Of a stretch of DNA of 63,724 bases, positions 26,655-36,277 are shown in pieces. Source of the stretch: UBA3210 sp963623095. GTDB taxonomy: Bacteria > Bacillota_I > Bacilli_A > RFN20 > CAG-449. Location: contig CAVFKD010000004.1 in the NCBI GenBank assembly GCA_963623095.1, positions 1 to 63,724 on the forward strand, in the 5' to 3' direction. How positions within the stretch are numbered: the stretch's first letter is position 1; the number at the start of each line of letters is the position of its first letter. The position numbers and the translations under genes are program-made. The notes beneath the pieces are model-generated. The model saw only the letters and a list, made by a program, of their open reading frames with translations. It had not been told where the DNA came from and did not search any database.

Positions 26655-27881
26655 ATGGAATATATATGTTTACAAGAAAATGAATTTGACTGCGGATACG
26701 CATGTCTAAAAATGTGTCTATCTTACGCTTATAAAGATAGCAAATATTTAAATCTGGAAAGAAACTATACCAAAAATAGTTATTCGTTTACCGATTTAAA
26801 GAAAATCGCATCTAAATACGATATGGAATTAAAAGGAGTAGAGTTTAGCAAAAAAGAAGAGTTATTTAGACATACTAATGCGATTATCCAATTGAACGAT
26901 AATAATATTTCTCATTTTGTTTTATTCGTAAAAACTTATAAGAATTATGTTATTGTCAACGATCCAAATTTTGGACAAATCAAGTTAGAAAAGAATGAAT
27001 TTTTAACACTTTTTACAGGTTATGCATTAATTATTGAAAGATGTTGTAAAAAGAAAATTGATGTTAAAAGAAGATTGCTTAATAAAAATTATATCATCAT
27101 CTATTTAACATTCTTAATCTTAGATTTTGGTTTGATATATCTATTTTCTTATATATCAAGCAACAGTGAAAATAAAAGCATTTGGTTAACTTTAACCGTG
27201 GCAATACTTATTTGTTTTTCTTGCTTTTCCAAAGGTTATATATTGTTAGGACAAAATAAATATTATGATAAAGAAGTTAATGAAATATTAGAAGTAGCTT
27301 TAAAAAAGAATATTAAATTATCATCAAATGAGATGACTTTGATTTTAACTTTAAAAGGTAAAATTATTCATTATGTCTATGGAACTTTAAATGATTTATT
27401 TGTATTAATTTTTATTTCATCGATTTTAATTAGCAATGGTTTAATTCATATTTTCATTATTTTAGGTATCATTATAAGCACATATGCATTAAAAAGAATG
27501 CTTTTATTGGATGATACAACTAAAAAATATGAACTTACTAAATTAGAAAATAGATTTATTAATTTTGATACTTCATTTAATTTGGTTTCTATTTATAAAA
27601 AACTTAATCAAGTTGGAAATAGATATATTATTGAAGAAGGAATTCAATCTTATTTATATTATTTATTAATCGCGATAGTAGTCATTGTGATGAATTATAT
27701 TTCTGACATTAATTCATTTGTTTATGTTTCATTATTTATTGGATATTATTTAATTTTTATGGATAGATTTAAACATCTTTTAACTTTAGGTTATTCAACT
27801 AGACTTGAATATAATAAACTACGTAATTTTTATCTCGATTTAAAAAGATATGTTGAAAATAAAGTAGCGATAGAGAATTAA
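26655..27881 (+). CDS. C39 peptidase fused to ABC-exporter-like membrane domain, no ATPase
   Basis: This 408-residue protein has an N-terminal C39 peptidase domain (residues about 1-130) like those on bacteriocin exporters (PCATs), which cleave double-glycine leaders. The oxyanion Gln7, nucleophile Cys13 (in FDCGYACLKM), His87 (ISHFVLF) and Asp103 (VNDP) are all in place. Hydrophobic helices follow at about 145-167, 177-199, 245-262, 264-281, 333-350 and 353-370, matching a six-helix type I ABC exporter domain. The nucleotide-binding domain that should follow is absent. The protein ends at EN-stop, and the next 160 bases encode nothing. AGGAGGG precedes the ATG. It stands alone; no leader peptide gene or ATPase is adjacent. 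Confidence 0.8.
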   Translation: MEYICLQENEFDCGYACLKMCLSYAYKDSKYLNLERNYTKNSYSFTDLKKIASKYDMELKGVEFSKKEELFRHTNAIIQLNDNNISHFVLFVKTYKNYVIVNDPNFGQIKLEKNEFLTLFTGYALIIERCCKKKIDVKRRLLNKNYIIIYLTFLILDFGLIYLFSYISSNSENKSIWLTLTVAILICFSCFSKGYILLGQNKYYDKEVNEILEVALKKNIKLSSNEMTLILTLKGKIIHYVYGTLNDLFVLIFISSILISNGLIHIFIILGIIISTYALKRMLLLDDTTKKYELTKLENRFINFDTSFNLVSIYKKLNQVGNRYIIEEGIQSYLYYLLIAIVVIVMNYISDINSFVYVSLFIGYYLIFMDRFKHLLTLGYSTRLEYNKLRNFYLDLKRYVENKVAIEN

Positions 27882-27909
27882 ATAAATCTTAAGATCTATG
27901 ATAATGATT

Positions 27910-27931
27910 TTGTCTCCCCCTTGTCTCCCCC
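27910..27931. repeat. 11-bp C-rich tandem repeat upstream of leuS
   Basis: TTGTCTCCCCC occurs twice in tandem (27910-27920 and 27921-27931), followed by TTAG. The run of Cs is striking in such an AT-rich gap. Its role is unknown. It lies about 40 bases upstream of the leuS -35. Confidence 0.6.
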
Positions 27932-27968
27932 TTAGAAACAATTAAAAGATATTAAAATATTAATTTAC

Positions 27969-27997
27969 TTGTAAGATTATTTAATAAAAGTTATTAT
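27969..27997 (+). promoter_or_regulatory. Sigma-A promoter of leuS
   Basis: TTGTAA (27969-27974) and TATTAT (27992-27997) are 17 bases apart, about 45 bases before the leuS start. No T-box is visible between promoter and gene. Confidence 0.65.
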
Positions 27998-28041
27998 TAT
28001 ATCGTATGAATTTAAATATTTTATATTTAAACGGAGGCAAT

Positions 28042-30444
28042 ATGAGTTATAACTATCAAGAAATAGAAAAGAAATGGCAAAAATATTGGGATGAACATAA
28101 CACTTATTTTTGTGATACACATGATTTTTCTAAACCAAAATATTATGTATTAGATATGTTCCCTTATCCAAGTGGTAAAGGTTTACACGTTGGTCATCCA
28201 GAAGGATATACTGCGACTGATATCATGGCAAGAATGAAAAGAGCGCAAGGATATAATGTTTTACATCCAATGGGCTTTGATTCATTTGGTTTACCTGCAG
28301 AACAATTCGCGATCCAAACTGGTAACCATCCAGAAGGATTCACATTACAAAATATTGAAACATTTACTGCTCAATTAAAAATGTTAGGATTTAGCTTTGA
28401 CTGGTCTAAACAAATTTCTACTTGTGATCCAAAATTCTATAAATGGACACAATGGATTTTTAAAAAATTATTAGAACAAGGTTTAGCTAAGTTAGTTGAT
28501 ATGCCAGTTAACTGGTGTGAAGAATTAGGAACTGTTTTAGCAAACGATGAAGTTATCAATGGTCGTTCTGAAAGAGGTAATTATCCTGTTGTTAGAAAGA
28601 ATATGAAACAATGGGTCTTAGATATTCCTAAGTATGCGGAAAGATTACTTGAACAATTAGATGAAATCGATTGGCCAAGTTCAACAAAAGAAATCCAAAG
28701 AAACTGGATTGGTAAATCAGTCGGTGCTTTAGTTGATTTCAATGTTGATGGAACTAATGAAAAATTTACAGTCTTTACAACACGTTGTGATACTTTATTC
28801 GGCGCGACTTACTGCGTATTATCTCCAGAACATCCATTAGTAAAGAAAATTACTACAAAAGATCATCAAGAAGAAGTTAATAAATATATTGAATTCGCAG
28901 CGAGTAAGTCTGATTTAGAAAGAACAGAATTAAATAAAGAAAAAACTGGTGCTTTCACAGGTGCTTACGCAATTAACCCAGTCAATGGTAAAAAGATTCC
29001 AATTTGGATTTCAGATTATGTCTTAATTACTTATGGTACAGGGGCAATTATGGCAGTACCTGCACACGATGAAAGAGACTATGCATTCGCAAAGAAATTC
29101 GGTATTGAAATTATCCAAGTTCTTGAAGGTGGAGATATTTCTAAAGAAGCTTATACTCAAGATGGATTACATATTAATTCAGGATTCTTAAATGGCTTAA
29201 ATAAAGAAGACGCAATTAATAAGATGATTGATTATCTTCAAGAAAAAGGTATTGGTAAAAAACAAATTAACTATAAATTAAGAGAATGGATTTTCGCTAG
29301 ACAAAGATATTGGGGTGAACCAATTCCAGTTGTCTTTATCGGTGATGAAATTGTTCCTTTAAAAGATTGTGAATTACCATTATTACTTCCTGAAGTTAAA
29401 GATTATAAAAGATCTCCAGATGGTAAATCCCCACTTGAAAACGCAAGTGATTGGATTAATTTAACTTACAATGGTAAACAAGCAAAAAGAGAATCATCTA
29501 CTATGCCAGGTAGTGCAGGTTCCTCTTGGTATTATTTAAGATATATTGATCCAAAGAATGAAAACACATTCTGCGATAAAGAACTTGAAAAACACTGGAT
29601 GCCAGTTGATTTATATATCGGCGGTACAGAACACGCGGTCGGACATTTATTATATTCAAGATTCTGGATGAATTTCTTATACGACCAAGGATATGTTTCA
29701 CACAAAGAACCATTTAAGAAATTATTCCATCAAGGTATGATTTTAGGCTCTAATGGTGAAAAGATGTCTAAATCAAAAGGCAATGTTGTTAACCCTGATG
29801 ATGTTGTAAGAGATTATGGTGCAGATTCATTAAGATTATATGAAATGTTTATGGGACCACTTGAAGCAAGCTTACCTTGGTCTGATTCAGGACTTGATGG
29901 GGCTAAACGTTGGTTAGATAGAGTTTATAGATTATTTGATGAAGAACCATTTATTTCTAGAATTACTATGGAAAATGATCATTCCTTAGATTATGTATAC
30001 AATTTCACAGTAAAGAAAGTAACAAATGACTTTGAAGCAATGGCATTTAATACTGCAATTTCTCAAATGATGATTTTCATTAATGAAGTATATAAACAAG
30101 AAAAGATTTATAAACCATATTTAGAAGGCTTTGTTCAATTACTTGCACCTATTTGTCCTCATATTTGTAATGAAATTTGGGAAAAATTAGGTCATGAAGA
30201 AATTATTGACTATGTAAAATGGCCTACATATGATGAAAGCAAACTTGCATTAGCGACAGTTAAAATCGCAGTTCAAATTTGTGGTAAGGTAAGAGAAATT
30301 ATCGAAGTACCTACAAATGCAAGTGAAAAAGAAATCGAAGATATTGCTTTAAATAACGAAGGTATTAAATCTCGTTTAGAAGGCAAAACAATTAAGAAGA
30401 TAATTGTTATTAAAGGAAAGATTGTTAACATTGTTGCAATCTAA
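28042..30444 (+). CDS. leuS: Leucyl-tRNA synthetase
   Basis: LeuS charges tRNA-Leu. The 800-residue class Ia enzyme has HIGH-type motif YPSGKGLHVGHPEG near residue 40, the CP1 editing domain with TTRCDTLFGATY near 246, the KMSKS motif KMSKSKGNVVNPDD near 572 and a C-terminal anticodon-binding region. An upstream in-frame ATG at 28006 is less likely than the ATG at 28042, which follows ACGGAGGC. It stands between a promoter and a large hairpin. Confidence 0.97.
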   Translation: MSYNYQEIEKKWQKYWDEHNTYFCDTHDFSKPKYYVLDMFPYPSGKGLHVGHPEGYTATDIMARMKRAQGYNVLHPMGFDSFGLPAEQFAIQTGNHPEGFTLQNIETFTAQLKMLGFSFDWSKQISTCDPKFYKWTQWIFKKLLEQGLAKLVDMPVNWCEELGTVLANDEVINGRSERGNYPVVRKNMKQWVLDIPKYAERLLEQLDEIDWPSSTKEIQRNWIGKSVGALVDFNVDGTNEKFTVFTTRCDTLFGATYCVLSPEHPLVKKITTKDHQEEVNKYIEFAASKSDLERTELNKEKTGAFTGAYAINPVNGKKIPIWISDYVLITYGTGAIMAVPAHDERDYAFAKKFGIEIIQVLEGGDISKEAYTQDGLHINSGFLNGLNKEDAINKMIDYLQEKGIGKKQINYKLREWIFARQRYWGEPIPVVFIGDEIVPLKDCELPLLLPEVKDYKRSPDGKSPLENASDWINLTYNGKQAKRESSTMPGSAGSSWYYLRYIDPKNENTFCDKELEKHWMPVDLYIGGTEHAVGHLLYSRFWMNFLYDQGYVSHKEPFKKLFHQGMILGSNGEKMSKSKGNVVNPDDVVRDYGADSLRLYEMFMGPLEASLPWSDSGLDGAKRWLDRVYRLFDEEPFISRITMENDHSLDYVYNFTVKKVTNDFEAMAFNTAISQMMIFINEVYKQEKIYKPYLEGFVQLLAPICPHICNEIWEKLGHEEIIDYVKWPTYDESKLALATVKIAVQICGKVREIIEVPTNASEKEIEDIALNNEGIKSRLEGKTIKKIIVIKGKIVNIVAI

Positions 30445-30452
30445 AATATATA

Positions 30453-30490
30453 AACGCATGTTAGGCAATGCCTAACATTTGCGTTATTTA
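30453..30490 (+). terminator. Nested hairpin between leuS and tex
   Basis: GTTAGGC and GCCTAAC pair around AAT, inside an outer AACGC / GCGTT stem. Only ATTTAGG follows, without a T-run, and the tex ribosome binding site is next. It may be a weak terminator, an attenuator or an mRNA-end-protecting hairpin. Confidence 0.5.
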
Positions 30491-30500
30491 GGAGAAACTA

Positions 30501-32669
30501 ATGTATCAAGAATTAATTAATCAAAAACTTGAAAGTGATTTATCTTTAAAATCAAAGCAAGTTGAAAATGTAATATCCTTATTAAATGAAGGATGTTCAG
30601 TTCCATTTATCGCTCGTTATAGAAAAGAATTAACTGGTTCTTTAAGCGATGAAGTTTTAAGAAACTTTGTAGAAAAATATACTTATTATACAAACTTTTA
30701 TGATCGTTTAGATACTATTTTAAAATCGATTGAAGAACAAGGTAAATTAACAGATGAAATAAAAGAATCTTTATTTAATGCCCATACTTTATCAGAACTT
30801 GAAGATATCTATCGTCCTTATAAACCTAAAAAGAAGACAAGAGCTAGTATCGCAAAAGAAGCTGGTTTAGAACCTTTAAGTGAATATTTATTAAAACAAG
30901 TAAATAATCCTGAAGTTAATGAATACGCAAAAACATTTATTAATCCTGAAAAGAAGATTAATAGTCCCGAAGATGCATTACAAGGGGCTAAAGATATCAT
31001 CGCAGAAATGGTTTCTGATAATTCAGATTATCGTAAATTTATTAGAAGCAATGTTATTAAAAACTTTAATGTTACTACTAAATTAAATAAAAAAGACGCA
31101 GATGAATTAGAAAAATTTGGTCAATATTATGATTATTCTGAACCTGTTAATAAAATTGCATCACATAGAGTCCTTGCCATCAGCAGAGGAGAAAAACTCG
31201 GCGTTTTAAAAATTGATATCACAGGTAGAGATGAAACTAATATTAATCATATTAAAAAAGATATCATTAAAGCAAATTCACCTTTTGAAACTATTTTAAC
31301 TGAAGCGATTGAAGATGCTTATAAAAGATTAATTAAACCAAGTATTGATAATGAAGTATTCGCTACTTTATTAGAAACAAGTGAAAATACATCAATTGAA
31401 GTATTTAAATCAAACTTAAAAGAATTATTACTTCAATCTCCAACTAAAAATAAAGTTGTTTTAGGCTTTGACCCAGGTATTAGAACTGGTTGTAAAATTG
31501 GTATTGTAGATCGCTTAGGTAAAGTTTTATATACAGGCGTATTATATGGTACTGTTGATAAAAAAGAAATACTTGAAAAAGAAGGAGTTAAACTTGCAGC
31601 TTTAATTACTAAATATAAAGTTGATTTAATTTCTCTTGGTAATGGTACAGGTGGAAGAGAATCAGAAAGATTTATTAAAGAATTCTTATTTGATAAATTC
31701 CCAAATTGTAAGATTGATTATGTTATTACTAACGAAGCAGGTGCTTCAGTTTATAGCGCTTCTAAATTAGGTACTAAAGAATTCCCTAACTTAGATGTTT
31801 CAGTAAGAAGTGCGATTTCTTTAGCAAGAAGAGTTCAAGATCCTCTCGCGGAATTAGTTAAAATTGATCCTAAATCTATTGGTGTTGGTCAATATCAACA
31901 TGATATGAACCAAAAACATTTAGGTGAAGCTTTAGGTGGTGTAGTTGAAAACTGTGTTAACTTAGTTGGCGTTGATTTAAATCATGCTTCACCATCATTA
32001 TTAAGTTATGTTTCAGGAATTAATTCTACTATCGCAACAAATATTGTTACTTATAGAGAAGCAAATGGTGAATTTACATCCAGAAAAGATTTATTAAATG
32101 TTCCTAAACTTGGTCAAAAAGCATTCGAACAATGCGCAGGTTTCTTAAGAATTAGTGATCATTATCCTTTAGATAATACAGGTATTCATCCTGAATCTTA
32201 TGAAATTACTTTAAATTTATTAAAAGAAATTGGTTGTTCAATTGATGATTTAGGTAAAGAAACATTAATTAAAAAACTAGATTCTATCAATGTTGAAGCA
32301 ACTGCAAGAAAATTAAATGTTGGTGTTGAAACATTAAAAGATATTATTGTTGAACTTGAAAAACCAGGTAGAGATATTCGTGATTTAAATAAACAAGCTG
32401 TTTTAAGAAACGATGTCACTGATATTAAAGATTTACAACTCGGTATGGTTTTAGATGGAACGGTTAGAAATATTATCGATTTTGGTGCCTTTGTTGATAT
32501 TGGTGTTCACCAAGATGGACTTGTTCATATTTCTGAAATCTCTGATAAATTTATTAAACATCCATTAGATGCATTAAAGATTGGTCAAATTGTTAAAGTT
32601 AAGGTTATACAAGTTGATCCAAATAAAAAGAGAATTGGTTTATCAATCAAACAAGTTGATAAGGAGTAA
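30501..32669 (+). CDS. tex: Tex-family S1 RNA-binding protein
   Basis: Tex (YhgF in E. coli) is a nucleic-acid-binding transcription accessory factor. The 722-residue protein has the helical Tex N-domain (GCSVPFIARYRKELTGSL), the YqgF-like RNase-H-fold domain (VLGFDPGIRTGCKIGIVD, about residue 322), helix-hairpin-helix repeats (LNHASPSLLSYVSGI; NVPKLGQKAFEQCAGFLRI) and a C-terminal S1 domain (GTVRNIIDFGAFVDIGVHQDGL, about 650). The length is typical. It ends 2 bases before the glucosidase gene. Confidence 0.94.
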   Translation: MYQELINQKLESDLSLKSKQVENVISLLNEGCSVPFIARYRKELTGSLSDEVLRNFVEKYTYYTNFYDRLDTILKSIEEQGKLTDEIKESLFNAHTLSELEDIYRPYKPKKKTRASIAKEAGLEPLSEYLLKQVNNPEVNEYAKTFINPEKKINSPEDALQGAKDIIAEMVSDNSDYRKFIRSNVIKNFNVTTKLNKKDADELEKFGQYYDYSEPVNKIASHRVLAISRGEKLGVLKIDITGRDETNINHIKKDIIKANSPFETILTEAIEDAYKRLIKPSIDNEVFATLLETSENTSIEVFKSNLKELLLQSPTKNKVVLGFDPGIRTGCKIGIVDRLGKVLYTGVLYGTVDKKEILEKEGVKLAALITKYKVDLISLGNGTGGRESERFIKEFLFDKFPNCKIDYVITNEAGASVYSASKLGTKEFPNLDVSVRSAISLARRVQDPLAELVKIDPKSIGVGQYQHDMNQKHLGEALGGVVENCVNLVGVDLNHASPSLLSYVSGINSTIATNIVTYREANGEFTSRKDLLNVPKLGQKAFEQCAGFLRISDHYPLDNTGIHPESYEITLNLLKEIGCSIDDLGKETLIKKLDSINVEATARKLNVGVETLKDIIVELEKPGRDIRDLNKQAVLRNDVTDIKDLQLGMVLDGTVRNIIDFGAFVDIGVHQDGLVHISEISDKFIKHPLDALKIGQIVKVKVIQVDPNKKRIGLSIKQVDKE

Positions 32670-32671
32670 TT

Positions 32672-34171
32672 ATGAGTTCTTGGAAAGATAATTTAATATT
32701 TTATGAAATTTATCCTACATCATTTAAAGATTCTAACGGTGATGGTATCGGTGATTTAAATGGTATTGCGAGTAAATTAGAATATGTTAAAGATTTAGGC
32801 TTTAACGCAATTTGGTTAAATCCATTTTATAAATCTCCATTTAAAGATGGAGGATATGATATTTCTGATTTCTTCGATGTTGATCCTAGATTTGGAACTA
32901 TTGAAGATTTTAAAAATTTAATCAAAAAAGCTCATCAATTAGATTTAAAGATTATTGTTGATTTAGTTCCAGGACATGCAAGTGAACAAAATCCAATGTT
33001 CTTAGAATCTGCAAAACCTGAATATAATAATTATTCTGATTTATTCATTTGGAATAATTCAGTATGGGATTATGAAAGACCTTATATTCTTATTTCAGGT
33101 AGATATGACCGTAATGCTTCATATATGGTTAATTTCTTTTCTCATCAACCTGCATTCAATTATGGATTTAATGAAGATATTAAATATTCATGGCAAATGT
33201 CATATGAAGATAAAAGAACTTTTAAAGCACGTGATTTAATGATTAAGGTTATGTCTTTTTGGCTAGATAATGGCGCGGATGGCTTTAGAGTTGATATGGC
33301 TGATTCACTTGTTAAGAACGATGATTCAAAAACTGCGACTATCAAAGTATGGAATTACATTTTTAATGAAGTTAAGAAAAATCATAAAGATTTCTTCTTA
33401 GTATCTGAATGGTGTTATCCATCTCGTGCATTAAAAGCAGGCTTTGATTCTGATTTTATTCTTGACCACGAAGATGATTTCTTCCATTATTTAACAAAAC
33501 AAAATAAATTTTCTTCTAATTTAAATGTTTTAAATGGAGGAAATGATGAAGTATTTAAATTATTTAAAAAAGATTTAGTTTCTAAAATTGATGAAGCTAG
33601 AGAGAATAATGGTCATATTTCTGTTATTTCAGGAAACCATGATACATGGAGACTTGCAACATATTTAAATGATGATGAATTAAGATTATTCTATATGATT
33701 CAAATGACTTTACCAGGTATTCCTTTTGTTTACTATGGTGATGAACTTGGAATGAAATATCAAAATTTAAATTCTAAAGATGGTGGTTATCATCGTACAG
33801 GTGATCGTACTCCAATGAAATTTGATAATTCTAAAAATAATGGATTTTCAACATCCGATAATTTATATCTTCCATTAAGCGATGATAATTTAAACGCAGA
33901 AGATTTATTAAAAGATAAAAATTCTTTATTAAATTATATTAAGAATTTAATTTCATTTAGAAAGAATCATCAACATTTATTCAATAATAACTTTGTATTA
34001 GAAGATAGTGAATTAAGATTAATTTCTTATATTAGAGATGATATTAAAGTTGTTATCAATTTAACTGATCATGAAGTTTCATTAGATGGAGAAGTATTAT
34101 TCAAAACTAGTGAAAATGCTTTAAAAGGAATTAAACTTCAAGTTAAATCAGGTGTTATTTTAAAAATTTAA
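32672..34171 (+). CDS. GH13 alpha-glucosidase/alpha-amylase family enzyme
   Basis: This 499-residue cytoplasmic glycoside hydrolase has no signal peptide. GH13 motifs are present: DLVPGHAS (region I), DGFRVDMADS with the nucleophile Asp near residue 206, FLVSEWCYPS with the acid/base Glu near 242, and ISGNHDTWR with the stabiliser Asp near 321. The N-terminal YEIYPTSFKDSNGDGIGDL is typical of oligo-1,6-glucosidase and trehalose-6-phosphate hydrolase-like members. It probably acts on short alpha-glucans, fitting pulA and glgCDA elsewhere in the window. It follows tex by 2 bases and is terminated right after. Confidence 0.88.
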   Translation: MSSWKDNLIFYEIYPTSFKDSNGDGIGDLNGIASKLEYVKDLGFNAIWLNPFYKSPFKDGGYDISDFFDVDPRFGTIEDFKNLIKKAHQLDLKIIVDLVPGHASEQNPMFLESAKPEYNNYSDLFIWNNSVWDYERPYILISGRYDRNASYMVNFFSHQPAFNYGFNEDIKYSWQMSYEDKRTFKARDLMIKVMSFWLDNGADGFRVDMADSLVKNDDSKTATIKVWNYIFNEVKKNHKDFFLVSEWCYPSRALKAGFDSDFILDHEDDFFHYLTKQNKFSSNLNVLNGGNDEVFKLFKKDLVSKIDEARENNGHISVISGNHDTWRLATYLNDDELRLFYMIQMTLPGIPFVYYGDELGMKYQNLNSKDGGYHRTGDRTPMKFDNSKNNGFSTSDNLYLPLSDDNLNAEDLLKDKNSLLNYIKNLISFRKNHQHLFNNNFVLEDSELRLISYIRDDIKVVINLTDHEVSLDGEVLFKTSENALKGIKLQVKSGVILKI

Positions 34172-34178
34172 TATTCTT

Positions 34179-34218
34179 AACACTTTCTTGTTATAAGCAA
34201 GGAAGTGTTTTTAATTTT
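34179..34218 (+). terminator. Terminator after the GH13 gene
   Basis: AACACTTTCTTG and CAAGGAAGTGTT pair around a 7-base loop (one mismatch), followed by TTTAATTTT. Confidence 0.85.
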
Positions 34219-34235
34219 AATTTTTTCACTAATAA

Positions 34236-34264
34236 TTGAAATATAAAATTATATTTTATATAAT
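34236..34264 (+). promoter_or_regulatory. Sigma-A promoter of asp23-nusB-xseAB
   Basis: TTGAAA (34236-34241) and TATAAT (34259-34264) are exactly 17 bases apart, 27 bases before the asp23 start. Confidence 0.8.
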
Positions 34265-34290
34265 GTTAGTAATTAAGGAGGCTTTGAAAT

Positions 34291-34623
34291 ATGGCAGATT
34301 ATGTTTTTATCCAAAATTATTCAAATAGAGGTAAGATGGCAATTTCTACAAGTGCTTTTGAACAAATTGTTTCTACTGTCACAAATAAGGTAATTGGCGT
34401 ATCAACTACAAAGAAAAATAATTCACCTTTTAGATTTCATAAGCCAGTTCATTGTTCTATTTCTAATAATAAAATAATTGTTAACATCCAAGTAATTATC
34501 AAGAAAGGTAACAATGTAGATAAGATTTGTTCTTTAATTCAAAATGAAGTCGCGGATTCATTAACAACAATGGTTGAAATGGTTCCATTTTCAATTAAGA
34601 TCAAAGTGGCAGGAATTGAATAA
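34291..34623 (+). CDS. Asp23/Gls24 family (DUF322) protein
   Basis: This 110-residue cytoplasmic protein belongs to the Asp23/Gls24 family, often envelope-stress related in Firmicutes and commonly next to nusB. Family features are the early ISTSAFEQIVSTVTNKVIGV segment and VNIQVIIKKGNNVDKICSLIQNEVADSLTTMV. AAGGAGG precedes the ATG. A small hairpin separates it from nusB. The role in this organism is not known; the family's position before nusB is conserved. Confidence 0.9.
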   Translation: MADYVFIQNYSNRGKMAISTSAFEQIVSTVTNKVIGVSTTKKNNSPFRFHKPVHCSISNNKIIVNIQVIIKKGNNVDKICSLIQNEVADSLTTMVEMVPFSIKIKVAGIE

Positions 34624-34624
34624 A

Positions 34625-34648
34625 AAGTAAGCTACGGCTTATTTTTTT
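34625..34648 (+). terminator. Short hairpin with T-run between asp23 and nusB
   Basis: TAAGC and GCTTA pair around a 4-base loop, followed by seven Ts. It is only a 5-bp stem, so it is probably a leaky attenuator that lowers nusB relative to asp23. Confidence 0.6.
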
Positions 34649-34661
34649 GTGGAGGTATTAT

Positions 34662-35075
34662 ATGGAACTATCAAGAAATCAAGAACAAGAAAAAATTATG
34701 CAAGTAGTCTATGGCTACTTATTTTATCAAGTAAATAATAAAGAAGAAGATATTAAAACTTTAATGGAAGGTGTTTATGAAGATGAATATGAAAATATTC
34801 CAACATTCTCTAAAGAAGTTATTGTTAAATCTTTATTAAATCAACCTGAAATCGATAAATTAATCGCAGAAAATTTATCTGCAAAATTAAGATTAGATAG
34901 ATTAAATATTGTAGGTCATGCAATATTATTATTTTCTATTGGCGAAGTTAAATATTGTTCATTTGAAGATGTATCAAAAGCTACAATGATCAATGTCGCG
35001 GTTGAACTCGCAAAAAAATATTTAGATGATAAAGAATATCGTTTTATTAACGCGGTATTAGATAAGATTTTATAA
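34662..35075 (+). CDS. nusB: Transcription antitermination factor NusB
   Basis: NusB, with NusE/S10, binds boxA of rRNA operons and supports antitermination. The 137-residue helical protein has the NusB C-terminal signature YCSFEDVSKATMINVAVELAKKYLDDKEYRFINAVLDKI. The ATG at 34662 follows GGAGG; an in-frame ATG at 34647 overlaps the hairpin and is not credible. xseA begins 5 bases after the stop. Confidence 0.92.
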   Translation: MELSRNQEQEKIMQVVYGYLFYQVNNKEEDIKTLMEGVYEDEYENIPTFSKEVIVKSLLNQPEIDKLIAENLSAKLRLDRLNIVGHAILLFSIGEVKYCSFEDVSKATMINVAVELAKKYLDDKEYRFINAVLDKIL

Positions 35076-35080
35076 TTATC

Positions 35081-36274
35081 ATGGATAAAATATATACAGT
35101 TTCCAATATCAATCAATATATACAATACATTATTCAAAATAATGCTTCTTTACAAAACATCTTAGTTCAGGGAGAAATCTCTGGATTAAGAAAAGATTTT
35201 AAAGGGCATTATTATTTTTCTATTAAAGATGATAGATGTTCTTTAAGCTGCAAGATGTGGTCTTCAACTGCATCTAGATTAAAATTTATTCCAAAAGATG
35301 GAGATGAAGTTTTATTAAAAGGTTCAATTGATGTTTATGATGTCAGAGGTACTTATTCTTTAACCGCTTATTATATGGAACCTTATGGATTAGGAAAAGA
35401 ATTATTAAAACTTCAAGAATTAAAAAAGAAGTTAGAAGCTGAAGGCTTATTTTCTTTACCTAAAAAGAAAATTCCAGCTTTTCCTAAAACTATTGGTATA
35501 GTAACTGCATCGACTGGTGCCGCGGTACATGATTTAATCGATACTATTCTTTCTAGATATAATACTCAAATATATGTATTTCCTTGTTTGGTACAAGGTA
35601 AAGATGCACCTAAAAGTATTATCAAAGCTTTAGAAAAAACTAAATCTTTCCCTTTAGATGTTATTATCGTTGGTCGAGGTGGAGGATCAAATGAAGATTT
35701 ATTCTGCTTCAATGATGAAGAATTAGTTAGATATGTCGCACAGATGGATGTTCCAATTATTTCTGCGGTTGGACATCAAATTGATTCAACTTTAATCGAT
35801 TTAGTTTCTGATGCTTCTTGTATTACTCCAACTGATGCTGGAGTTAAAGCAACACCTAATAAATATGATTTAATAGATTTATTAAACGGCTCACAAATAC
35901 AATTAACTTCTTTAATTAATAGGATAATAGATAATTATAAGAATAGATTATTAAATATTAATGCATCAAAAGGATTGATAAGTCCTTATGATAAATACCA
36001 ATTAAAATTAAAAGAATTAAATTCGATTCAATTAAGATTAAATTCTAGAATGGGTAATATTATTTCATCGTTAGATAAATCTTATAATAATTTAGAAGGT
36101 AGATTAAAAGCATTAAATCCTTATTTAATATTAAATAAAGGTTATTCATTAATTAATGTTGGTGAAGAAATAATTACAAGTGTTGATCAAGTTAAAGAAA
36201 ATGATGACATGGTAATTAGTTTAAAAGATGGTAAGATATTAAGCAAAGTAATATCCAAAACCAAAGGAGAATAG
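35081..36274 (+). CDS. xseA: Exodeoxyribonuclease VII large subunit
   Basis: XseA is the catalytic subunit of exonuclease VII, which degrades single-stranded DNA to oligonucleotides. The 397-residue protein has an N-terminal OB fold (QGEISGLRKDFKGHYYFSIKD, about residues 29-49) and the catalytic domain with GIVTASTGAAVHDLI near 144 and VGRGGGSNEDLFCFNDEELV near 205. A C-terminal helical and coiled-coil region follows. It precedes xseB by 3 bases. Confidence 0.96.
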   Translation: MDKIYTVSNINQYIQYIIQNNASLQNILVQGEISGLRKDFKGHYYFSIKDDRCSLSCKMWSSTASRLKFIPKDGDEVLLKGSIDVYDVRGTYSLTAYYMEPYGLGKELLKLQELKKKLEAEGLFSLPKKKIPAFPKTIGIVTASTGAAVHDLIDTILSRYNTQIYVFPCLVQGKDAPKSIIKALEKTKSFPLDVIIVGRGGGSNEDLFCFNDEELVRYVAQMDVPIISAVGHQIDSTLIDLVSDASCITPTDAGVKATPNKYDLIDLLNGSQIQLTSLINRIIDNYKNRLLNINASKGLISPYDKYQLKLKELNSIQLRLNSRMGNIISSLDKSYNNLEGRLKALNPYLILNKGYSLINVGEEIITSVDQVKENDDMVISLKDGKILSKVISKTKGE

Positions 36275-36277
36275 ATT

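Noticed and set aside
27910..27931. CRISPR-like or insertion-sequence repeat
   Set aside because: Only two tandem copies with no spacer and no cas or transposase gene nearby.
27882..28041. A frameshifted or separate ATPase domain following the C39-membrane protein
   Set aside because: I read the gap and found no Walker A or coding sequence; only a C-rich repeat, a promoter and the leuS leader.
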